Positions 37,184-47,547 of a DNA stretch of 64,000 bases are shown piece by piece; position 1 is the stretch's first letter, and each line of letters opens with the position of its first letter. Origin of the DNA: Hofstenia miamia (lineage: Eukaryota; Xenacoelomorpha; Acoela); assembly GCA_004352715.1 (NCBI GenBank), contig SCFE01000017.1, forward strand, positions 2,475,489 through 2,539,488, in the 5' to 3' direction. Made by a program: the position numbers and the translations under genes. Under the pieces are notes generated by a model. The model was given only the letters and a program-made list of their open reading frames with translations, did no database searches and was not told the DNA's origin.

Positions 37184-37369
37184 AAGTCCTTAAGGAACCC
37201 TTTGTTTCTTAGACATAAGAAAAGGCTCACGACTGAAAAAGATGTTGTACTAAAAATCACCAAAGAGGAACAATATGAGAAATTCAGTTGGGAAATGAAA
37301 GAAGCCAATGGTATTATCAAGAAGGCAGTGGAAATGGTACATGGAGAAAGAGTGGTCATCCTTAATTAG
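37184..37369 (+). pseudogene. Accessory protein C-terminal tail (copy 2)
   Basis: After the TAA the same frame reads LRNPLFLRHKKRLTTEKDVV, then EKFSWEMKEANGIIKKAVEM, ending at TAG 37367-37369. Equivalent ends in the plus copy near 56100-56212 (FSSWDDVLAIEM) and the minus copy at 57261-57400 (VSSWDDVLAKEMVKEAQKLL) confirm that it belongs to the gene. A single N lies just after it at 37373. Confidence 0.6.
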
Positions 37370-37478
37370 CTANGAACTTGCGTATAGTTTAGAATATAAT
37401 AAATTAATATTTGGACTAGCTACATCACAATGGTATAATTCGGTGTGATATTTCTGGTCATCCTTAATTAGCTACACT

Positions 37479-37488
37479 GGAGGGGGAG
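37479..37488 (+). promoter_or_regulatory. Polypurine tract
   Basis: GGAGGGGGAG lies immediately before the TG of the 3' LTR. It is the expected primer for plus-strand cDNA synthesis and fixes both the LTR start and the element's orientation. Confidence 0.9.
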
Positions 37489-38779
37489 TGTGGCATAATC
37501 CATCAAATAATCATGTGTGGTCAAAATAAGAATATAGATGAATGTAACTAAGACTAAAATGTAATAATGATTAATATGTAAACACATGATTATGATTGAT
37601 TATTTGATTTGTAAATTGTTTTATGCAGTTTATATTAAAATTTTGCTCAACAGTGTTTGGCAAAAACAAAGATGGCCAAACAGCATACTCTAATTAATGC
37701 TGACATTGTGTAATTAAAAGCAGAACTAAAATACGAGGGAGAATTGTAAACAAGAATTGATCAAACAGGTACTAGTCAAGTATTTGATTATTTACTAAAA
37801 AGTGCTATAAATATGCTATGATTGTTAAGATAATTGATGAATGAATTTAGTTTTGATTCACTTCTTCTGTTGTCAGGTTATTTAATATTTTTATGAAAAG
37901 CTAATCATTTAAGTGCTAGAGGTAATTGTACAGTGGTTCCCACATCCATTAAAGGAATGCTGGGGCAGCCTCACAATCAGCTAACTGTAATTTCCTTGCA
38001 GTGCTTTTAGGTTATGAATAGGGATAGGGATTTTTCTCCATTATAGCTTTCCTATTACTTGTTGCTTGTCAGTTATTATGATTCCATTTACTTTGCTCTA
38101 CATATTTGTTATTCCATTATTGAATCCTAGTTGTTTATGGTTTTATATCATAGTTGGTAATTTAGAATTGAATTTTATTAGCTCATGCTATTACCTCAAA
38201 ATTATTATTATTTCAGTATTAGATTTAAGTTGCTCACTGTTTTATCTCATAGACCTTTGGCCAACTTATGCATTCACTTTCTTGCCAACAGCATTGATTG
38301 TTTACATGTACAGAGGGCTAGCATGTATTAATATATCTGTAGGGCTATTATATGTAAGGCTTGATAACAAGCAAAAGCATTGTGGTTGCTGTATTTGATT
38401 ATCTTTATATAGTCATAATAACAAAAACAATCAAAGCACTAAATTCATAGGTAGTCACCAATACACAATCACTGAGTTTCCTATTACCACACTGATCCCA
38501 TTAATGGTTTCCACAGCAGAGTTCTGTAGTTGTGGCTGATCAACAGATCTCTGGAATCACATGGCACTGCTTCACGTCTTGACCCTGTCTTCCATCTACC
38601 ATTCTCTATCTAAATGAGTTGTAATTACATAAGCTAATGTTTGTTAATGTAAGTTAATCAGACAAACACTCACATGAAAGGGGAGGACGAGGAGCTTGTC
38701 AAGCTCACTTGTTGTATCAAATATGAAAAGTAATGTTACTATGAAAAAAGTGTGAAAAGTGGATTGGCAAGATTATACA
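37489..38779 (+). repeat. 3' LTR, type 2, complete (1291 bp)
   Basis: It runs from TGTGGCATAATCC after the polypurine tract to TATACA before a second primer site. A TATA box is at 37806-37814 (TATAAATAT). The right part holds a 110-codon hydrophobic open frame (38066-38398), also present in the LTR at 47548-48878, but changes between the two copies do not look selected. It is followed by another primer site and gag leader, so it is shared by two tandem internal regions, or the assembly joined two copies. Confidence 0.88.
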
Positions 38780-39747
38780 TGGCAACCATGACATGCACCC
38801 AAAGAGTGTGTGTGAAAGAGAAAATGCTATAGTGAAAATACGATTGGTGTGAAAAATAGTTAATTCTGAAGAAGAAGATTAGTACAAGATGTAATCAACA
38901 AGAAGTGTTATTTAAGATCAAGTCAAGATCATTGTTTCTTCTCAATTGTAAGGAAGTACACTTAAAGATGAAACAAGCAAGAGTAACCTGTAAGCACAGA
39001 AAAATGTTAGAAGGGCGTCATGAAACAAATACTTCTAGTTTATGATGAAGATGTTGAATTCACGGAAACAACAAAGGATGAAACCCAAAACACAAAAAAC
39101 ACCTCAAAATCAAATAACCCCAGAAAATGTAAATATGTCCCCTGAAAGTGAGACTTCCCCAATGGAGATAGTGCTACAACCAGTGCAAGAAAATACAGAG
39201 TTTTCAATAGTTGAACTTATGAAAATAATAGAAAATAACAATAAAGAAGAGAGTTGATGATACAAATAGAAAATTTAACTCAAAGGATGTTTGAAATAGA
39301 GATGGCAAATATTGAAAAAGACAAATGCATTGAAGAGATTACGCAAGATACCAGCATGAGGCTAACAGAACAGAGAAATGTATTTCAAAAACAAATTGAA
39401 ATGTCAAACATGTGGAAAGAAGGGTCATATGAAGAAATACTGCAAATGAAAAGTTAATTTTATTGAGGATGAAGAAGTGTATTTCAATGACAAAGATTTG
39501 TTAGATGACGAAGATGAGCCTGAACAAATTGAAGAGACAGAAAAGGATACTTTAAACTAGAGGGAGCACTGCCTCCAGTAAATCGTGCACCCATTCTAAT
39601 TGTAACAGACCTAATCAAAACAAATACAATCACAGTTGTAATAAATGGTGTAATGGTCAAAGCAACCATAGATACGGGAGCAGTAATATCAATAATCACT
39701 GATGAATGTGCAGCAAAGATAGGATTTGAAAGAAGAAAGTTACAAAG
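38780..39747 (+). pseudogene. Second copy of primer site, gag remnant and protease start
   Basis: 38780-39747 repeats 29522-30489 almost base for base (one C/T difference seen near 39586). It includes the primer site at 38780-38792, the gag start at 38968, the zinc knuckle at 39402-39443 and the protease DTGA region near 39672. Right after TTACAAAG it breaks into an unrelated point of gag. This is either a second element sharing the LTR or an assembly duplication. Confidence 0.8.
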
Positions 39748-40447
39748 ATATCCTACCACTACATCCAACAGGGGCAGCTTCTCAATATTTGTTGCTCCTG
39801 GATGAGAATATAAAATGCTACTAAAAGTTGCTAATCAGTGATATAAAAGAAAGAGTTTTAAAACTCAATACCAAATCATATTAAATTCAACAAAGATGTG
39901 AAAGTTGGATGATATCTGAAACTATATCCAACAGATAGAATGATTATTGACACTTAGCTTGAGGGGAAATACATATTCAAAGTACAATCTTTTCACTCAC
40001 ATTTGTAAGGGCATGCCAGAGAACATCTGTACACAATTTGAAATCAAGTGCAACATAGATGATAAGTTGGAGAAGATGATCAGGAAAGCCATAGACATAC
40101 AGGCAATGATAGAGAATAATGTCCGCATCTATGAGAAAGCAATATGGAATAAGAAGAAACCAACAGAATGGCGAAATAGCTAATTACCACAAACAGGGAA
40201 CACCAAAATGTACAAGGAAAAGAAGGTGGAGAAATTCATCAAAATAAAAAACAAGGATGGGAAATCAAAGAAAGTGAGAGAAAGAGACATAAAGTGCTAT
40301 GCTTGTGGACAGAAGGGGCACAGAAAGGATGAATGTAGAAAGCAAATTAATATGAGAGGAAGAAGCATATTATGACGATGAAGACATAATTGAATCTGAA
40401 TCAGAATTGGTAGAGGACCCCCAAACAGAGGAAGAATCAGAAAACTA
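39748..40447 (+). pseudogene. gag fragment with CCHC zinc knuckle
   Basis: It begins within the capsid-like region and continues to KCYACGQKGHRKDECRK at about 40292-40342, a CCHC RNA-binding knuckle. In-frame TGA codons at 39899-39901, 39917-39919 and 39941-39943 correspond to Arg in the open copy at 43.5 kb. The piece from 39859 to 40587 is repeated at 49289-50017, offset 9430 bp, apparently without change. Confidence 0.8.
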
Positions 40448-40720
40448 GTCAGAGCACTGACTCTAAAAATACCAAGCACCTATAATGATCATGATGAACT
40501 TGGACAACATTAACAAGATAATGATAATGATAAATGGAATATTAACAAAGGCAACAATTAATATGGGAGAAGTGACATCAATAATAATGGATGAGTGTGC
40601 GACAAAATTGGGATTTAAATGAGAAGATTTACAATGTTTGAGTAAAAGACTAATTAATGCATCTGGAGAATACATAGACACAAAAGGCAAGATCAAGGCA
40701 GTACAAATTAGAATAGAATG
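40448..40720 (+). pseudogene. Protease fragment with destroyed active site
   Basis: The frame reads INGILTKATINMGEVTSIIM and DECATKLGF. The active-site DTG of the sister copy (30.4 kb) is NMG here, with Asp to Asn at 40560-40562 and Thr to Met, so the enzyme is dead. INASGEYIDTKGK follows. The end of protease and the start of RT are missing at about 40720. Confidence 0.75.
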
Positions 40721-41430
40721 AAGTAACAAAAAAAGATTTGTACCTGCTGCCCAGGATAGAGGACATGATATATAAGGCAAGCAAACACAAGTACTTTACA
40801 TCAATAGATATATGCAAGGTGTATTGGCAGGTTGGAATGGAAGAGGAAGATAAAGAAAAGACAGCATTCATAACTCTATACAGCTTGTACAAATGGATAT
40901 ATATGGCGTTTGGCCTATGTAATTTGCCCACAACATTTCAAAGATATATAATGAACATGCTGAAAAATAAGAAAAACAAGATGGAGGACAGCATAAATGC
41001 ATACATCAATGACATCATTGTGACTAGTGATACAATCAAGGAACACCTGCAGAAACTGGAATGAACACTATCAATCCTGCGAAAAGTGGGCCTGAGAATT
41101 AATGGAAACAAATGTGACATCTTAAAAGAAAAAATCATATTTCTAGGACGAGTAATTGAAAAAGGGCGGATATGTATGAAGGACAATGCAAGAGACATGA
41201 TCAGGAGAATAGAGAAACCAAACAACAAGAAGGCCATCCAAAGAATAATGGGTTTCTTCAATTTATATGGCACTTTTGTCCCCAACATCACAGGGAGGAC
41301 TGCCAAGATGACACAGCTGATAAGGAAGTCAGTACCATTCATATGGACATGGCAAGAGCAGGAGGAGCTAGACAAGATAAAAGAAGAACTAGCAAAGTTG
41401 CCATCATTGAACACGCCAATGAAATATTTA
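40721..41430 (+). pseudogene. Reverse transcriptase fragment, catalytic motif mutated
   Basis: LLPRIEDMIYKASKHKYFTS, DICKVYWQVGM, KTAFITLYSLYKWIYMAFGL and TFQRYIMNML follow RT order (palm motifs with the first catalytic Asp), then AYINDIIVTSD, where the catalytic YxDD has become YIND (AAT at 41008-41010). After a stop at about 41062-41064 it continues with LRINGNKCDIL, FLGRVIEKGRI and the thumb/connection region to WTWQEQEELDK. The fingers are deleted at the N-terminus. The minus-strand element keeps YMDD, so the Asn change is specific to this copy. Confidence 0.85.
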
Positions 41431-41585
41431 TACTAGACTGTGACACCAGCAAGATAGCAATCAGAGCAATGCTGGGACAACTAAAGGATGGCAGGGAGGT
41501 ACCCATACAGTTCTTCAGTCACAAGTTGAATTCAAGCAATGAGAATTATTGTAGCATCATCAACCAACAGCAAATAAGCTGCTAG
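41409..41585 (+). pseudogene. RNase H start, frameshifted from RT, cut off
   Basis: In the next frame, FILDCDTSKIAIRAMLGQL then PIQFFSHKLNSSNENY is the beginning of a retroelement RNase H, which removes RNA from the hybrid. The domain ends after about 55 codons, where LTR-like sequence begins. The codons for NYCSII happen to spell the LTR start TGTAGCATCAT, so the join lies in a shared short sequence. Confidence 0.75.
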
Positions 41586-41895
41586 TGAGGAATGAGGAAC
41601 AACGTTGAATGATTAACATTAATTAGAATTGATTGTAAAATTTAGTTATTGATCTTAGTTATTTTTGTAAGATGCAATTAAGCTTTAATATTGTTCAAAT
41701 TAAGAAAACTTGTTAGCGGATCAAGAAACATTTGACAAATTAAATTGAGCGAAATAACGCTTAAGTAGGTACAGCCATATTGGCAGACTAATCATTTGAA
41801 ATTTAAAATCAGCAGGTACTTTTGTAGAAATTTTATAAATATTCAACCATAATTTTGATGAACAATAAATTCTTAAGAGTTTATTTTATTTTCAA
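41550..41895 (+). repeat. LTR fragment, type 3
   Basis: From the TGTAGCATCAT at 41550 the sequence follows the type 3 LTRs at 52229 and 54255, including the GGCAGAC...GCAGGTACTTTTGTAG block, a TATAAATA-like box and AACAATAAATTCTT. It is cut by the N gap at 41896. Confidence 0.75.
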
Positions 41896-42338
41896 NNNNN
41901 NNNNNNNNNNNNNNNNNNNNNNNNNNNNNNNNNNNNNNNNNNNNNNNNNNNNNNNNNNNNNNNNNNNNNNNNNNNNNNNNNNNNNNNNNNNNNNNNNNNN
42001 NNNNNNNNNNNNNNNNNNNNNNNNNNNNNNNNNNNNNNNNNNNNNNNNNNNNNNNNNNNNNNNNNNNNNNNNNNNNNNNNNNNNNNNNNNNNNNNNNNNN
42101 NNNNNNNNNNNNNNNNNNNNNNNNNNNNNNNNNNNNNNNNNNNNNNNNNNNNNNNNNNNNNNNNNNNNNNNNNNNNNNNNNNNNNNNNNNNNNNNNNNNN
42201 NNNNNNNNNNNNNNNNNNNNNNNNNNNNNNNNNNNNNNNNNNNNNNNNNNNNNNNNNNNNNNNNNNNNNNNNNNNNNNNNNNNNNNNNNNNNNNNNNNNN
42301 NNNNNNNNNNNNNNNNNNNNNNNNNNNNNNNNNNNNNN
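41896..42338. other. Assembly gap (443 N)
   Basis: This is a run of undetermined bases. Nothing can be said about its content. Confidence 0.99.
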
Positions 42339-42386
42339 GCAAGTGCGGAAACAATTTGGAATATTCAAATTGACATGGACACCTGA

Positions 42387-43631
42387 TTGATAGAACAGAG
42401 CGAAGTGTTCCAAAGTGAAATCAAATCACTTACAAAACAGCTAACAGAATCGAATAGCAGATTTCTTGAACAAAACCAGCTCTTGCAAGACAAGAACAAG
42501 ATGTTAGAAAGGACGAATCGGCAGTTGATACAGGATAATGACATACAAGCCGCAGAGATATCACAACTCAAAAGTCAAATAACTCGACTTGAGGCAAACA
42601 GAGATGAACAATCTACACACTTACAACATGACTTGATGGAGATAGATAACAGGCGATTGGTCGAAGATAAGGATCTGAGACAGGAAGAAATAGCTCAACT
42701 AAAGGACAGGGTGAGACTATTTCAGCTGAATAAGGATGAACAGGAAAAAATACAATCCCACAACTTCCAGGTCGTAAGCAGGAAAGAGCGGGAATTACAA
42801 ACTTCACCAACCCATGACAACATATCAGAGGACTCTTCGGAGGACGAGAATGAGATAGAGAAGAAAAAATTCTTTGAGGAAATTAAAGAGGCAGTAACTG
42901 CGCAATTACGGAAAGAAGAAGCGACAACAAGAAACATGGAACCAAAATATAACAATTTGATATTAAACCAGGAAGTGGGAAATGATATGATCCCCTGCAA
43001 GGCTACACTACCAAAATTCAACAGCAGAGTAGACGGCTATAATCCAACATTCAGAGAATGGCTCCAGATGTTCGAGCTGACAATGGCAGAGAGAAAGGTG
43101 AGCCAACACTCGGCAACAGCAAGATTTCCCCTATATCTAACAGGAGCGGCAGCACAGCACTACCTGCTGTTAGACCCTGAAACAAAAACGGATTACAAAT
43201 TGTTAATTGGCGACTTCATAGAATACTATGGAAACGAAAGTTTTAAGAACCAATACCGCATAATCTTAAATGGTANGAGCTGACGATGGCAGAGAGAAAG
43301 GTGAGCCAACACTCGGCAGCAGCAAGATTTCCCCTATATCTAACAGGAGCGGCAGCACAGCACTACCTGCTGTTAGACCCTGAAACAAAAACGGATTACA
43401 AATTGTTAATTGGCGACTTCATAGAATACTATGGAAACGAAAGTTTTAAGAACCAATACCGCATAATCTTAAACGGTACGAAAATGAGAAAGACAGACGA
43501 CATCCGCAATTACATACAGCAAGTCGAAAGACTAGTCACACTCAGCTCAAGGGAGAACCAATATTCAAAGTATGATCTTTTTTCGCATATTTGCAAGGGG
43601 ATGCCCAACAATATAAGAGCACAGTTTGAAA
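42387..43631 (+). pseudogene. gag, CpG-rich open copy, interrupted by piggyBac
   Basis: A long open frame starts with a coiled coil of over 100 residues (LTKQLTESNSRFLEQNQLLQ and further Leu/Gln heptads). It then has an acidic stretch and the capsid-like core KATLPKFNSRVDGYNPTFRE, ARFPLYLTGAAAQHYLLL, DYKLLIGDFIEYYGNESF. A single N at 43276 is followed by a restart of 43075 onward with small differences, so two haplotype contigs overlap. The second part (43286-43631) continues to HICKGMPNNIRAQFEI, where a transposon at TTAA cuts it before the zinc knuckle. Unlike the other gag copies it has no internal stop after 42387 and is rich in CpG, so it is the youngest here. A TGA lies just upstream (about 42382-42384). 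Confidence 0.8.
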
Positions 43632-44971
43632 TTAACACTAGAATGCCCAAAAATTAAGTTACCTCGAATGCCCAGACCGGTTATTTTGACCGGTCTTGTA
43701 AATTAAGCATATATAATTGCCTGTAAGTCGCCCTAAACAATCCATTGTTTCACGAATATTCTGTTTGATGACAGATTCATATATATATTTATGTTCGTTT
43801 ATTTACTAGTGTTGCAATCGGTTATTAAAATTCAAAAATTCAAAACTTATAGCCTACACAGTATCAAATCCCAATATACACGTGCATACTTACATTTGTG
43901 ACATTTGTATTATATTGAAATTAATATTATAATGTTATAGACCTATAATTAATTCAAATTCGTTTATTAAAATGTGATTATTGTATATTTGTAAAAGACA
44001 AGATTCGTCAGCAATTTATTTGTGCACAAAACATTTCAAAATTGACTAATATGCGTATACTCGTATAGTGTAGTCTATTCATCTGATGGGCTACAATTTA
44101 TTGCATCAGATGATTATCTGTCTTATGAACAGTCAATGCATTTTACATACTTGAGAGCATGTTTTCCACAGACAGTCTTTTCCCATGTTTTGCAGTGAAG
44201 ACAAGATTTGTTTTCAAACTTCGCAGCAGAACATGTCCTACTCTTCTCCCTTTTGACTCTTCAACCTTTGGTACCTCCCGTTCAATTTTTTCTTCGTTTG
44301 GATTTCTGTCACATAACGAACAGGCTAAATCGAGCATGAATTGTCTGCACGAGATATTACTACCAGTGGATTCCTTGTAAATAATGTGCGAATTGAGGGC
44401 AGCTTTGTCTAAGATATCGTAGAATACTGCAAGCGGCCATCTATGAGTTGCAGCTTTGCAGCTGTAGAGACGTAGCATACTGTCCATCGCAACCACTCCA
44501 ACTTTGTTTTCATTATAAAACTTCACCATTTCTGGTTTTCTTTTTCCAGCATTCTCAGTGGCAGCTGAAGAATGATAACTAGATAGTAGAACAACATTTG
44601 TATTTGGCTTGCATTGATACGAGACGGTCAAAGTATTATCCGTGCAAAAATGTCTTGATTCGTAAAGTGATTGCTTTCAAAATGAGATTACGATAGGAAA
44701 GGTCAACTATTAAAGTTTGTTGTTCATTGTGAAGTATGCTATATTAACTACTGATCAAAATGGCCGGGCTGGGCATTAAAATAGAGGTAGATTTTCTGGA
44801 ACATAGATAAACAAGAGTGATCAATTCAATTAAACAAATGGTAAAGTAAATATCATCAAAAAGAATAATTATGGTGGTATTTAATTGGTATAGTTCAATT
44901 ACACTAATTAACTGTAACTAATTAAAGTCGCTTTCCGGTCAAAATGACCGGTCCGGGCGTTCTAGTGTTAA
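43632..44971 (-). mobile_element. piggyBac-type transposon with TTAA duplications
   Basis: TTAA at 43632-43635 and 44968-44971 flanks terminal inverted repeats CACTAGAATGCCC and, inverted, CACTAGAACGCCC (one mismatch in 13). Subterminal GACCGG motifs lie near both ends. At 1340 bp it is shorter than autonomous elements and encodes only the transposase C-terminus. On the left it lies in gag. The sequence to the right is not the expected gag continuation, so further rearrangement followed. Confidence 0.9.
44123..44650 (-). pseudogene. piggyBac transposase C-terminal part, frameshifted
   Basis: The open frame (44143-44631) carries PNTNVVLLSSYHSS, KPEMVKFYNENKVGVVAMDS and HRWPLAVFYDILDKAALNSH, the C-terminal part of the DDE catalytic domain of piggyBac transposases. 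In the family this place reads VDTLDQM; here it is VVAMDSM, so the catalytic Asp seems replaced by Val. After EESKG the original frame is lost. In the next frame, down to 44123, Cys-rich sequence (SCLHCKTWEKTVCGKHALK, then CIDC) is the C-terminal zinc-binding domain that recognises the transposon ends. The N-terminal half is missing. Confidence 0.85.
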
Positions 44972-45779
44972 ATAAAAAGATTATAGCACAGTTTTCTTTA
45001 CTTTTAAAATCTAATAAGTGTACAACAAGGTGGTTCGTGATATTTAGAAGAAAAATAATTAAATTCTGTTAAGACATGAAGCTGTGAGCGCTTATAAACA
45101 CCACAACTTGCAGTAAGACCGACGAAGTAAGACCGACGTCGGTCTTACTACATTAAGCGTTGAGTGAAAATAATCATTCATCTTCTTCGTTATATGCGGA
45201 AGATTAGTCCTTCGTTTGGGCATTCATGCATAGGTTAAGATTTTCCTAATCTTTCTTGTTTTCCAAAGTATTTATCGAATTTAAAATAGTATATTAATGC
45301 ATTGCATAAATTTTGATAATATGCATTACTATTTACTGAATCCAGATTAATTAGTATAGAAAAAATGATAAATTTTTTCAGTAATTCATAAATCATCGTA
45401 AAGTTTATTTTATTACCTACTTTTGTAGTAAGACCGACGCCAATTTGAATTAAGATCGACGCTATTCGAAATAAAAAGCTTTATATATGAAAATATATGC
45501 ATTTCTCGTGCTTATCAGTAAAATATTCGTATTCTACACATAAAAATACACTTATATTACTGCATTTATTTAAGTTTATGTAACTTCTCAAATTTCCGCA
45601 ATTTGCTGTACATTATTCTGGAATTGCCCTTTTACTACCACAACGAGGTCGCAACTGAAGTCTTGAACCATTGTACAACTCCTGTGTTAAAAAATTTTCA
45701 AGTGTGTGTGGTTATAGCATTGAAAATTTTCTATAAAGTTTGTTATCACACAAATTCATATGTTCTTTTATATGAATAT
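44972..45779. other. AT-rich DNA between piggyBac and the gap
   Basis: There is no gene. It contains the small TIR element at 45137-45439 and several copies of TAAGACCGACG-like sequence. The flanks look like the unique AT-rich DNA of the first region rather than retroelement. Confidence 0.55.
45137..45439. mobile_element. Candidate MITE with 16-bp terminal inverted repeats
   Basis: CGTCGGTCTTACTACA (45137-45152) recurs inverted at 45424-45439, giving a 303-bp unit with perfect 16-bp ends and no coding capacity. Its left end abuts another inverted copy of the same end, so a 24-bp perfect palindrome sits at 45126-45149. A further copy of AGTAAGACCGACG starts at about 45112 and a diverged one at about 45449. 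I see no clear target-site duplication, so the family is open. Confidence 0.5.
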
Positions 45780-46779
45780 NNNNNNNNNNNNNNNNNNNNN
45801 NNNNNNNNNNNNNNNNNNNNNNNNNNNNNNNNNNNNNNNNNNNNNNNNNNNNNNNNNNNNNNNNNNNNNNNNNNNNNNNNNNNNNNNNNNNNNNNNNNNN
45901 NNNNNNNNNNNNNNNNNNNNNNNNNNNNNNNNNNNNNNNNNNNNNNNNNNNNNNNNNNNNNNNNNNNNNNNNNNNNNNNNNNNNNNNNNNNNNNNNNNNN
46001 NNNNNNNNNNNNNNNNNNNNNNNNNNNNNNNNNNNNNNNNNNNNNNNNNNNNNNNNNNNNNNNNNNNNNNNNNNNNNNNNNNNNNNNNNNNNNNNNNNNN
46101 NNNNNNNNNNNNNNNNNNNNNNNNNNNNNNNNNNNNNNNNNNNNNNNNNNNNNNNNNNNNNNNNNNNNNNNNNNNNNNNNNNNNNNNNNNNNNNNNNNNN
46201 NNNNNNNNNNNNNNNNNNNNNNNNNNNNNNNNNNNNNNNNNNNNNNNNNNNNNNNNNNNNNNNNNNNNNNNNNNNNNNNNNNNNNNNNNNNNNNNNNNNN
46301 NNNNNNNNNNNNNNNNNNNNNNNNNNNNNNNNNNNNNNNNNNNNNNNNNNNNNNNNNNNNNNNNNNNNNNNNNNNNNNNNNNNNNNNNNNNNNNNNNNNN
46401 NNNNNNNNNNNNNNNNNNNNNNNNNNNNNNNNNNNNNNNNNNNNNNNNNNNNNNNNNNNNNNNNNNNNNNNNNNNNNNNNNNNNNNNNNNNNNNNNNNNN
46501 NNNNNNNNNNNNNNNNNNNNNNNNNNNNNNNNNNNNNNNNNNNNNNNNNNNNNNNNNNNNNNNNNNNNNNNNNNNNNNNNNNNNNNNNNNNNNNNNNNNN
46601 NNNNNNNNNNNNNNNNNNNNNNNNNNNNNNNNNNNNNNNNNNNNNNNNNNNNNNNNNNNNNNNNNNNNNNNNNNNNNNNNNNNNNNNNNNNNNNNNNNNN
46701 NNNNNNNNNNNNNNNNNNNNNNNNNNNNNNNNNNNNNNNNNNNNNNNNNNNNNNNNNNNNNNNNNNNNNNNNNNNNNNN
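45780..46779. other. Assembly gap (1000 N)
   Basis: This is a gap of standard filler length; the real size is unknown. Confidence 0.99.
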
Positions 46780-47547
46780 TCACAATGACACAATACCATG
46801 CAAGGCAACCTTGCCAAAATTAAATGGAAAGGTTGATAGCTACAACCCAACATTTCTCAAATGGCTGCAAATGTTTGAAATTACAATGGCTGAAAGGAAC
46901 GTAAACCAACAGGCAGCAGCCACAAGATTTCTGTTATACCTAACAGGAGTGGCGTCCCAACACTACCTACACTTAGATACAAATATGAAATGAGACTATA
47001 AACTACTAATCAGTGACTTTGTAGACTACTATGAGAATGAAAGCTTTAAAAATCAATACCAAATTATACTGAACTTGACAAAGATGAGAGGGACAGATGA
47101 CATATGAAATTACATCCAGCAGGTGGAGCAACTGGTGACAGTCAGCTCAAGGGGAAACAAATACTCAAAATACGATCTTTTTTCCCACATTTGTAAAGGA
47201 ATACCAGAGAATATTTAAACCCAATTTGAAATTAAATGTGATGTTGATGACAAGTTGGAGAAAATGATTAGGCAACAATCAAAAACAACACCCACATCTA
47301 TAAGAAAGCAGTATGGAATAAAGAAAAGCCAACAGAATGGTGAAACAGGTATAAATTGCGGACAGGGAATACAAAAGCTTACAAGGAACAGAAGACAGAA
47401 AAGTTTATCAACATAAGAAGCAAAGAGGGAAAATCAAAGAAAATTAGAGAAAGAGACAATAAGTGTTACAACTGTGGACAGAAGGGGCACAGAAAAGACA
47501 AATGCAGGAAACAAATCAATATAATCAGAGCTGCTACAATATGCTAA
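46780..47547 (+). pseudogene. gag copy with zinc knuckle, several stops
   Basis: The capsid-like core is present (LPKLNGKVDSYNPTFLKW, TRFLLYLTGVASQHYLHL), then DYKLLISDFVDYYENESF, HICKGIPENI and the knuckle CYNCGQKGHRKDKC (47464-47505). TGA codons at 47105-47107 and 47341-47343 and a TAA near 47217 fall where other copies have Arg. At 47341 the sister copy at 40172-40174 has CGA, a direct CGA/TGA pair. The middle is frame-shifted. It is cut at 47548 by an LTR. Confidence 0.8.

Larger units (their letters stand above)
28664..38779 (+). mobile_element. Ty3/Gypsy-type LTR retroelement with an accessory gene, internally deleted (copy 2)
   Basis: In order it has: 5' LTR (28664-29521), primer site, gag remnant with zinc knuckle, protease, integrase, a spacer with repeated motifs, about 3 kb of accessory coding sequence, a polypurine tract and the 3' LTR (37489-38779). 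The two LTRs are nearly identical where comparable, so it is young or recently homogenised. The capsid part of gag, reverse transcriptase and RNase H are missing, so it could move only with proteins supplied by others. Single-N joins and duplicated blocks inside (28963, 31672-31684, 33098, 33469, 37373) show that the assembly is not exact here. It lies inside a gag sequence of a related element. Confidence 0.85.

Noticed and set aside
38066-38398. 110-codon membrane-protein-like frame inside the LTR (also 48141-48449)
   Set aside because: It recurs only because the LTR recurs. Differences between the two copies are largely amino-acid changing and one introduces a stop, so there is no sign of selection for a protein.
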